Assembly: GCA_900765125.1 (NCBI GenBank)
Contig: CAAFQL010000016.1
Span: forward strand, 1-5,329
Direction of reading: 5' to 3'
Source: Oscillospiraceae bacterium
GTDB taxonomy: Bacteria > Bacillota > Clostridia > Oscillospirales > Ruminococcaceae
DNA length: 5,329 nt
Shown here one piece after another: positions 1 through 5,329 of this stretch. Positions within the stretch are counted from its first letter, which is position 1, and the number at the start of each line of letters is the position of its first letter. Below the pieces are notes generated by a model, which did no database searches, had not been told where the DNA came from, and saw nothing but the letters and a program-made list of their open reading frames with translations. The translations under genes and the position numbers were made by a program.

Positions 1-591
1 ATCGTGGTTAATATCTTCAAATCTTATTGCAAGATTGTCTGCTTGAAGTCTTGCCTTAGTGTTGGGGATAACATCACCTTTCTTCAAGTGTAATACTCGA
101 TGATTAGTATTTTTCAAAAGAGCGTATACACTGATTGCGCCTATTAGCTCGACTGATCCTCTCGGTTTATCATTATCTCTGTCCCAAGGCGTTCTGCACA
201 TGATAACTGCATCAGGCAAGTTGTTGATTTTCTGATTCTGACGCATTTTCAATTTGCTGGTTTCAAATAAAAGCCATTTCCCGCTTCTTGTTGACTTAAT
301 GTCAATAGTCCATGCCTTTATCTGAACATCGCAGTCATCCCACTCGCCACGGGGATAAATATCAAAATTAACTGGAAAATGAATCCCATATTCTTCCCGA
401 AGCATCCTTGATACAGCAACCTCAGCCATTTTCCCAATCAGGTTGTCACGAGCTATTTCATCTATGGATCGAGGTTTTGTATCTTTTTGTCCAAACTCAA
501 TTTGCTGCTGAGTTTTTGCAGATTCTTCTGAAAAAGCAATACATTTCTGCATTTCGTCTTGAGTAAGCGTAATTATTTTATACAGTTCCAT
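1..591 (-). CDS. PD-(D/E)XK nuclease-like protein, C-terminus missing (runs off left edge)
   Basis: Translating the minus strand from the ATG at 591 gives 197 codons without a stop up to the window edge, so the C-terminus is missing. The protein begins MELYKIITLTQDEMQ. Residues 48-64 form a likely helix containing E57. D88 follows in EWDDCDVQ, then the strand WTIDIKST places D97-x-K99, and a hydrophobic strand WLLFE ends at E110. Acid helix, aspartate, then D-x-K followed by S/T is the usual layout of the PD-(D/E)XK nuclease core, so metal-dependent DNA cleavage is the likely activity. The family within that superfamily is not recognised. The gene starts 6 bases after the Z1 gene stop and in the same frame. 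There is no strong ribosome binding site (only GTGAG-type purines), so translation is probably coupled. The open frame and the motif are seen; nuclease activity is inferred. Confidence 0.83.
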   Translation of the reverse strand, partial: MELYKIITLTQDEMQKCIAFSEESAKTQQQIEFGQKDTKPRSIDEIARDNLIGKMAEVAVSRMLREEYGIHFPVNFDIYPRGEWDDCDVQIKAWTIDIKSTRSGKWLLFETSKLKMRQNQKINNLPDAVIMCRTPWDRDNDKPRGSVELIGAISVYALLKNTNHRVLHLKKGDVIPNTKARLQADNLAIRFEDINHD

Positions 592-597
592 ACTGTC

Positions 598-2451
598 TCA
601 CTCACTTTCTTCCGTCACATCGTAGTACATTGTACCATGCGGCAGCTTTATATTCGGTATCCAAAGCTTTCTGCCGTTCCAACCCTTATTGCCTGTAACC
701 TGATACATAGTCAGAACAGGCTTGTCGGTAAACTGTCCGCCTAACTTCCAGTCATTTGGCGACAGCAATGCACCTGTTCCCTGTGCTACATCTCTTTCAC
801 GTCTGACAATAAGGATACCTTGCCCTGTTGGAGTATCTGCAAGCATAGTGTCCAATACAGACATAAATGCAGACAGCTTGAAATCGGGACTTGGAATAAT
901 ATGCGACAGCACTTCCTTGATGAATCTAAGGCTGACCTGATAATACGGATCAGTGTTATCAAAAGTTTTCAGCAGTTCGCTGATGCCCTCGATGCTGTCA
1001 TTATCCGGATAGAACGGATAATAGTTAGTGCCGCCTGAAATGATCTCAACGTGCTTGTTGTCAAGAACGTTCTTTCTTGTAGGATTAAGACCTTCTGGAT
1101 AGTAAATCTTAACATCGTCAATTCCACGCTCGATCTGAGCGATGATTGAATTATTGGTAGCGTTTATATCGGAGAACAGCTTGTAAAGATGTTCGTCAAT
1201 GTAAATCATCATCATGCCGGGATCACGGTCATATCCAAACATTCGGCTATGTTGCCACATCGTATCCGCCTGCGGCTTTTTGCTTGTTCTCGTATAGTAG
1301 ATAGTCTGCAAACCGGGGAATGTAACACCTCTGCCGAGGGTATTTCCGCCGATAACGATGTTGCTGCCCTGAGCGTAAGCTGAACTGTCAACCTCGTTTG
1401 TACCGTTCATTATGTAAACGCTGATCTCATCGTTTGCCACAAGGCTCTCAGCTTTGCTGATAAGCACATCATCAGGCTGTTTATCGCTTTTCTGCGGTGA
1501 GAGATTAGAAACGTGCCTTGCTATTTCAGCTTTGAACTCTGCATTATTAGCCTTGCACCATTCAAGCACCTTCTTTACTTCCTTTGCGTAAGTGCTGTGA
1601 GCAGACTGTCTTACGCTTGGGTGAATAAGTGCGTTGCAGACCCTTCCGCCTGATGCAAGCACCTGAGCAGATACTGCAATGTGTCGGAGAACAGCTTCTT
1701 TAGTATCTTCTTTTACAGTTTCAAGGAATGTAATGCAGTCAGGCTTCTGTGATGACGGAAAGAAGAAATCTCCGCCCAGGTACGAGCTTCCCGGCTGAAA
1801 ATAATAAGTGAAGTAAGGGTGCCAGCCAGATGCAAGTGTTTGAAGCAGAATAGCCTGCGGTGTGCCTGTGACTTGCAGATACAGACTGCTTGTAGCTCCG
1901 TTCTTTATTGAATCAAGATACTTGTTGATCGAGGACTGCTGATTTCCCCTGCGGTTGATAAAGGTGTTGAGTGAAGCGGCATCAGCCTCATCATCAATGA
2001 TGAAAAGCGGATTGCCTTTCATAAAACCGGTGGTATTCAGCGTATTAGCCCACTTTCTCAATATTCTGTTATTCTTTTTCAGAATGATAATGGCAGGGTC
2101 TAACAGACTGTTTTCCACAAATTTGCCCATATCATCTTCGCCGCAAATGCAGAAGCCTTCAAGATCAGAATTAACTCTCTCTATTGTCTGCTGCTGAAGT
2201 GCAACGTTGTCCGTTGTAAGAATAAGAAATACAGGAAAGCCCAAGTCTGCGGCCTTGCTTAAAATGCCGAACATCTGACCTGTTTTGCCGGACTGAACAT
2301 TTCCGAAAAGAAGTCCGATCTCATGGCTTGTAAAGGAGAATGTGCTGATGTAGTCCTTTCCAATATCCTCGGCGGTCTTTGAAATGGACTCTGCCAGCTT
2401 TTCATTTCCTCTTGAAATGATTTTATTCAGGTAGTTCTTTAGATACTGCAT
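598..2451 (-). CDS. Z1-domain superfamily 2 helicase-like ATPase
   Basis: This 617-residue protein has the motor motifs of a superfamily 2 helicase. Walker A is GNVQSGKT at 50-57, Walker B is IIDDEAD at 151-157, and TGTP at 195-198 is the motif III equivalent. The second RecA-like half carries GGNTLGRGVTFPGL at 368-381 and the arginine-finger segment WQHSRMFGYD at 399-408. The run from about 368 to 430 is the characteristic Z1 region. Z1 proteins are known from multi-gene restriction systems, often beside MORC/MutL-type ATPases and nucleases; the usual inference is ATP-driven movement along DNA that brings nucleases to the target. The C-terminal 170 residues have no motif I recognise. It is shorter than many Z1 proteins but all core motifs are present, so it looks intact. 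Its ATG lies 3 bases after the endonuclease stop, with a GAGG site inside that gene's end. It is cytoplasmic, with no signal peptide or membrane segment. Family assignment is firm; the role in defence is inferred. Confidence 0.93.
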   Translation of the reverse strand: MQYLKNYLNKIISRGNEKLAESISKTAEDIGKDYISTFSFTSHEIGLLFGNVQSGKTGQMFGILSKAADLGFPVFLILTTDNVALQQQTIERVNSDLEGFCICGEDDMGKFVENSLLDPAIIILKKNNRILRKWANTLNTTGFMKGNPLFIIDDEADAASLNTFINRRGNQQSSINKYLDSIKNGATSSLYLQVTGTPQAILLQTLASGWHPYFTYYFQPGSSYLGGDFFFPSSQKPDCITFLETVKEDTKEAVLRHIAVSAQVLASGGRVCNALIHPSVRQSAHSTYAKEVKKVLEWCKANNAEFKAEIARHVSNLSPQKSDKQPDDVLISKAESLVANDEISVYIMNGTNEVDSSAYAQGSNIVIGGNTLGRGVTFPGLQTIYYTRTSKKPQADTMWQHSRMFGYDRDPGMMMIYIDEHLYKLFSDINATNNSIIAQIERGIDDVKIYYPEGLNPTRKNVLDNKHVEIISGGTNYYPFYPDNDSIEGISELLKTFDNTDPYYQVSLRFIKEVLSHIIPSPDFKLSAFMSVLDTMLADTPTGQGILIVRRERDVAQGTGALLSPNDWKLGGQFTDKPVLTMYQVTGNKGWNGRKLWIPNIKLPHGTMYYDVTEESE

Positions 2452-2454
2452 ATA

Positions 2455-3615
2455 TTAAACCTCGTCATTAGAGGAAATGAACTCAACGATCCACACGTCT
2501 AATTCATTTCCGTCCTCGTCTGCGGCTGTTTTATCGGTCTTTGTGAAAGTCAGGCTGTTGCAGCCGTATGCGGCAAGGACTTCCTTTGTTACCATGCCTA
2601 CTCTGTCTTTATCAGCCTGAGTATCCAAAACGTGCTTTACTAAGCCTGCGTTCTCCAAACGGCCTTTAAGCCAGCGTCCAAGTATATGTTCGCTTCCTAC
2701 AGCACTGAGTTGTTTGTTATTCTGGCTTGTTGTATGTGCCTTGAACATAAAGCCGTCATCTGTTAATATATAGAACGGTACGTTCTTTTCTGGATAACCG
2801 GGCAGTTTGTAGATCTTGCTCGATACGGTTATCTGAAATTCGTACCAGTCTCTTGACTTCGGTTTTTTCGGATTTCTTGTATCAAGAGAGTAGCAGACGT
2901 TTATATTGGATTGAGTATAGTGCTTTGTATCGTCCATAAAGCGTTCTTCGTATGCTGGCACTTTCAAAGGAAGCGTAAAGGTAAGGTCGGTCTTATGCCT
3001 CATGTAGATGTTTACATCAGTTTTAGGCAGTTCGTCAACCGAATCAATGCCTGTGAGAGAAACGTTCTGCTCTCTGATAAGCGGCATATCGCCAGCTTCG
3101 GTAATATTGACTGAGCAGGCAGGAGCTTTTATTCTTTCGATAAAGTCTGCAATTTCCTGTGCTTCGCCAAGATCCTCTGTCAGAGAACAGATCTCATACT
3201 GACGGCGGTTATTTGCTTCCAGTTTGAGTACGCTGAGGTTAGCAGAGCCGATTACAGCTGAAAAAGGCTTGCCGTCCTTGTAAAAGCAATATACTTTTCC
3301 GTGATACTTCAAGGGGCGAACGATACGCACTTCGCCTATCCCCATATCCCTCCACTTCTTGTTTATCTTTAATGCTGTATAATAGATTTTTTCGGGCATA
3401 CCCTCGATATAGTACATACCTATAACAAGTGTGATCTGCTTAACAGAGCTTTCGCATATAATCCTGTCAAGCTCCTCTAAAGAAGCAAGAGAAACATAGC
3501 CGACAGCAATATCTGCTCTGTCCGCTTTCTCAATCTGCTTTCTGATGCTTTCATCTATTGTTTCCTGATTATCCTGAGTGCCTAATGGCAGCATATTTGA
3601 ATATAATACTTTCAT
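2455..3615 (-). CDS. NgoFVII/BfiI-like restriction endonuclease (PLD nuclease plus B3-like DNA-binding domain)
   Basis: The 386-residue protein is complete. The N-terminal half is a phospholipase D fold nuclease: a strand at 34-41 (DIAVGYVS), one at 60-66 (QITLVIG), then the catalytic signature H105-G-K107, D114 and GSAN at 123-126, with E141 a likely fourth active-site residue. There is one HKD motif per chain, so as in BfiI the active site is expected to form between two subunits and to need no metal ion. The C-terminal part (about 200-386) fits the B3-like DNA-recognition domain of this family, with RDWYEFQITVSSKIY at 255-269, FYILTDDGFMFKAH at 281-294 and a basic helix HILGRWLKGRLENAG at 310-324. 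Length matches the NgoFVII family. Role: site-specific DNA cleavage. A protecting methyltransferase would be expected but is not in this window. It precedes the Z1 gene by 3 bases. The recognition sequence cannot be read from the protein. Confidence 0.93.
   Translation of the reverse strand: MKVLYSNMLPLGTQDNQETIDESIRKQIEKADRADIAVGYVSLASLEELDRIICESSVKQITLVIGMYYIEGMPEKIYYTALKINKKWRDMGIGEVRIVRPLKYHGKVYCFYKDGKPFSAVIGSANLSVLKLEANNRRQYEICSLTEDLGEAQEIADFIERIKAPACSVNITEAGDMPLIREQNVSLTGIDSVDELPKTDVNIYMRHKTDLTFTLPLKVPAYEERFMDDTKHYTQSNINVCYSLDTRNPKKPKSRDWYEFQITVSSKIYKLPGYPEKNVPFYILTDDGFMFKAHTTSQNNKQLSAVGSEHILGRWLKGRLENAGLVKHVLDTQADKDRVGMVTKEVLAAYGCNSLTFTKTDKTAADEDGNELDVWIVEFISSNDEV
2460..2463 (-). promoter_or_regulatory. 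Ribosome binding site of the Z1 gene
   Basis: GAGG lies 8 bases before the ATG at 2451 and inside the last codons of the upstream endonuclease gene (GAC GAG GTT TAA). It supports this start and implies coupled translation of endonuclease and helicase. Confidence 0.75.
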
Positions 3616-3632
3616 AAAAACCCCCGGTCTTT
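3616..3632 (-). promoter_or_regulatory. G-rich ribosome binding site of the endonuclease gene, inside a small possible hairpin
   Basis: GGGGG (3621-3625) sits 5 bases before the ATG at 3615 and can pair with the 16S 3' end through one G-U wobble, which supports that start. The surrounding bases, A3632 to T3616, can fold into a 7-bp stem with a GGG loop (AAAGACC against GGTTTTT, one G-U pair). The stem abuts the start codon and would hide part of the binding site, so it might dampen translation. It has no U tract after it, so it is not a terminator. The pairing is seen; any regulatory effect is speculation. Confidence 0.4.
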
Positions 3633-3664
3633 TTTACAAATAGCATTAATTACTACTTACCATA

Positions 3665-3694
3665 ATTATATTGTTTATCAATTTGTTATATCAG
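3665..3694 (-). promoter_or_regulatory. Possible promoter for the endonuclease-Z1-nuclease unit
   Basis: A perfect TATAAT (3665-3670) lies in the only gap between genes. Eighteen bases upstream is CTGATA (3689-3694), which matches the -35 consensus TTGACA at 4 of 6 positions. A transcript from it would start near 3657 and carry a leader of about 40 bases. The region is AT-rich, so a chance match is quite possible. Confidence 0.35.
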
Positions 3695-5329
3695 AATGCA
3701 TCCTTTTGATGTATTCTGAAGCTCTGACTGATAGTTCCCAAATATACTCGAACTCATCAAGATACAGTCTGTATGCTTCGTCTGTATTTTTTAAGCATAA
3801 ACGTTGATCCTTTGAAATGTCATAGTTACCGTAGGTGTAATATCGTACTCTTATCCAACCATTTCCATTTTCGCCTTTAATAATATGCGTACAATGAAAA
3901 AGAGGGACTTCTGCTACACGAACTTCAATTAATTCGGGGTACATTTTTTCTCTTTCCAACCATTCTATTAGGCACTGATCAAACCCTGGGTACTTCTTTA
4001 TAGGCTGACGCATATGCTTTGCGGATTTATCAATTGAGGATGTATTCACAATTATTCTAAACTTTACGTCATGATTAATCGCTTTCAAAAAGTTGTCAAC
4101 ATATTTTGTATCTGTCAGCCAAAGAAGTCCGCTGTGGGAAGCCATATCAATACTTGTCACTTTGCCTAATGGAGCGTTGTCCGATAGAGCTTTTTCTACC
4201 ATCGAAGCTGTATCTTTGGGGATTTCTTCATACTTCTCAGCAACCAACTCAGAATATAGTTCACTCGCATTATCCCATATATAGTTATACTCGTTCATAT
4301 AGACTCTATACGCATTATCGCCGCTATGAAAACATAAGCGTTGATCGTTTGAAATGTCAAAATTCCCATAAGAGTAATAAGTTACATTTGCCCAACCTTT
4401 GCTACACTCACCTTTAACAATATAGGTTCTACGTAATAATGGAATTTGTGCGATACGAACCTCTACATTGTCAATGTGTTCTGCCATAAAATGGCACCAA
4501 TCACTTGCGTTTTTGTCAAAACCAGTATACATCAGACCAGGCTGTCTCATATGTGATGCAATTGTATCAACTTGCAGTGATGTGTTAATAATTATTCGTA
4601 TTTTAATTCCTCGTTCAATTGCCTTTTTGAGAATAGCATTTTTTCTTCCATCATATAGCCATAAAGAACCTCCATGAAAAGCCATATCGATACTCGAAAT
4701 TTTACCAAGTTCAGATTCATCAGAGAGTACTGTTTCAAAAAAATCAATTGTGGATAGCGGAATAGGATAAGTATGGGTTGTTTCCTCGCTATTAAATGTG
4801 TTTGAGGTAGATTCAATTTCTGACTGAAAAGGAAAAAAACCTTTATCCGACCAACGAGTGCGATATTTATCAGAAAAAAACAAACATACTTTATCTTGGA
4901 ATATTGAGATCATGCATAATAAAGCTAACGCTTTATAAAGCTCTTTATTTACTATCATATTAGTAATATCGTCATAAAGCTCAAGATAGTAGGTGTTTTC
5001 TTTTTTTACTAATTCGCTTATCTTCTTATAAACCAACATAAGATAGGCATCATAATCTGATTCTTTTGAAATTTCGATTTTTAAATGGGGTAAAATATTG
5101 TTTTTGAAAGCATTATAAAAGCATACATAGATATAGCATTCATCATATTCATCTTCATATTCAAGATTTAATCTTTCAAGACGCTCTGTTACTCCTACAA
5201 TCGCATATCCCCATTTACCATTGTTCAACTGACGTAGGTTGCCTCCTACAAAACTACTAAATACAGAGGAGCCAACAATATCATTATCAAATTCTTCACT
5301 TGATAGTAATAGACTGCCATCCACCAAAA
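3678..5329 (-). CDS. Unknown protein with a tandem C-terminal domain duplication, start beyond right edge
   Basis: The frame is open to the right edge. The 549 residues numbered here begin at a TTG codon at 5327 that is only the first possible start in view, so the true start probably lies outside. I do not recognise the family. Residues 1-190 have no clear motif; 92-150 look helical and include the hydrophobic run ALALLCMISIF at 133-143, too short and isolated to call a membrane segment. Residues 196-355 and 376-537 are two copies of one domain (listed separately). The order of strands and helices, with a closing A-x(3)-Y-x(2)-E-x(2)-YIW helix, faintly resembles a phospholipase D fold, but there is no HxK motif, so a binding or sensing role is more likely than cleavage. 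The gene is markedly more AT-rich than the endonuclease and Z1 genes. It ends 62 bases before the endonuclease gene on the same strand. It may be part of the system or an independent neighbour. Confidence 0.88.
   Translation of the reverse strand, partial: LVDGSLLLSSEEFDNDIVGSSVFSSFVGGNLRQLNNGKWGYAIVGVTERLERLNLEYEDEYDECYIYVCFYNAFKNNILPHLKIEISKESDYDAYLMLVYKKISELVKKENTYYLELYDDITNMIVNKELYKALALLCMISIFQDKVCLFFSDKYRTRWSDKGFFPFQSEIESTSNTFNSEETTHTYPIPLSTIDFFETVLSDESELGKISSIDMAFHGGSLWLYDGRKNAILKKAIERGIKIRIIINTSLQVDTIASHMRQPGLMYTGFDKNASDWCHFMAEHIDNVEVRIAQIPLLRRTYIVKGECSKGWANVTYYSYGNFDISNDQRLCFHSGDNAYRVYMNEYNYIWDNASELYSELVAEKYEEIPKDTASMVEKALSDNAPLGKVTSIDMASHSGLLWLTDTKYVDNFLKAINHDVKFRIIVNTSSIDKSAKHMRQPIKKYPGFDQCLIEWLEREKMYPELIEVRVAEVPLFHCTHIIKGENGNGWIRVRYYTYGNYDISKDQRLCLKNTDEAYRLYLDEFEYIWELSVRASEYIKRMHSDITN
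3717..4208 (-). repeat. Second copy of the duplicated domain (residues 374-537)
   Basis: This copy aligns with the upstream one at about 75 identical residues in some 155 aligned (hand count) with few gaps. Shared blocks are LGK-x(2)-SIDMA-x-H-x-G-x-LWL, RII-x-NTS, HMRQP, GFD, EVR-x-A, IKGE, YY-x-YGN-x-DIS-x-DQRLC and AYR-x-Y...YIW. Unlike the first copy it has histidines H478 and H481 before I-I-K484, near where a PLD motif would sit, but the HxK spacing is wrong. Similarity also survives in the DNA, for example around 3794-3820 against 4335-4361. Confidence 0.85.
4263..4751 (-). repeat. First copy of the duplicated domain (residues 193-355)
   Basis: This copy holds the same conserved blocks as the second: SSIDMAFHGGSLWLYDG at 211-227, HMRQP at 259-263, VEVRIAQIPLL at 288-298, then YYSYGNFDISNDQRLC at 317-332 and AYRVYMNEYNYIW at 339-351. 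The position that carries histidines in the second copy reads LRRTY here. An 18-residue linker (356-373) separates the two copies. Conservation of the same aromatic, charged and glycine positions in both suggests that both copies are under selection. Confidence 0.85.

Noticed and set aside
1..591. Assigning the left-edge gene to the DUF4420-type nuclease family often seen with Z1 proteins
   Set aside because: The core nuclease motif fits the superfamily in general, but with the C-terminal part missing I see no feature that ties it to that family.
3616..3635. A-rich, G-rich, T-run segment as a rho-independent terminator for the right-hand gene
   Set aside because: The T run is part of the stem itself and is followed at once by the ATG; there is no U tail after the hairpin and the loop is only 3 bases.
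3675..3682. TTGATA near the end of the right-hand gene as a -35 box
   Set aside because: It is only about 4 bases from the TATAAT box, far too close to act with it.
4106..4417. A 103-codon plus-strand open frame opposite the repeat gene, and several shorter plus-strand frames at 559-744, 722-1038, 1189-1383, 1955-2197, 2911-3202, 4093-4284 and 4468-4677
   Set aside because: All lie opposite strongly supported minus-strand genes, overlap one another, and show no recognisable motif. They are antisense shadows.
4592..4816. A 74-codon minus-strand frame within the repeat gene
   Set aside because: It is an out-of-frame shadow of the long gene, whose own frame shows a conserved internal duplication across this very stretch.
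1..5329. DNA methyltransferase, CRISPR array, tRNA, insertion sequence or attachment site
   Set aside because: No methylase motifs appear in any of the four proteins, no short regularly spaced repeats are present outside the protein-level duplication, and nearly all the sequence is accounted for by coding frames.

Overview
The window is a stretch of four consecutive genes, all on the minus strand and cut at both ends. It reads as part of a DNA restriction or phage-defence island in a low-to-middle GC bacterium. AGGAGG-type ribosome binding sites, tight gene packing, codon use and the mixed AT content suggest a Firmicute, perhaps a gut clostridium of the Ruminococcus type. That placement is a guess; no rRNA, tRNA or housekeeping gene is present to fix it.

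In transcription order (right to left): (1) 5329-3678, the C-terminal 549 or more residues of an AT-rich gene of unknown function, with its start beyond the right edge. Its last 360 residues are two tandem copies of one domain of about 163 residues, nearly half identical to each other, with a faint resemblance to a phospholipase D (PLD) fold without the catalytic histidine-lysine motif. (2) A 62-base gap with a possible promoter and a G-rich ribosome binding site. (3) 3615-2455, an NgoFVII/BfiI-like restriction endonuclease: an N-terminal PLD nuclease domain with an intact HxK...D...GSxN signature, then a B3-like DNA-recognition domain. (4) 2451-598, a Z1-domain superfamily 2 helicase-like ATPase with clear Walker A, DDEAD, TGTP and arginine-finger motifs. 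(5) 591-1, the first 197 codons of a protein with a PD-(D/E)XK nuclease signature, running off the left edge.

Genes 3 to 5 have gaps of only 3 and 6 bases and are almost certainly one translationally coupled unit. The set (a PLD endonuclease with its own DNA-reading domain, a Z1 translocase and a second nuclease of a different fold) matches the general style of the multi-gene restriction systems in which Z1 proteins are known to occur, usually with a DNA methylase and a MORC/MutL-type ATPase. Neither partner lies in this window; they would be expected just outside it. The least explained part is the duplicated-domain protein at the right, which differs in composition from the endonuclease and helicase genes and could be a sensor, a regulator or a separately acquired gene.

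There is no gene-free stretch longer than 62 bases. I saw no tRNA, rRNA, CRISPR array, insertion sequence or convincing terminator.
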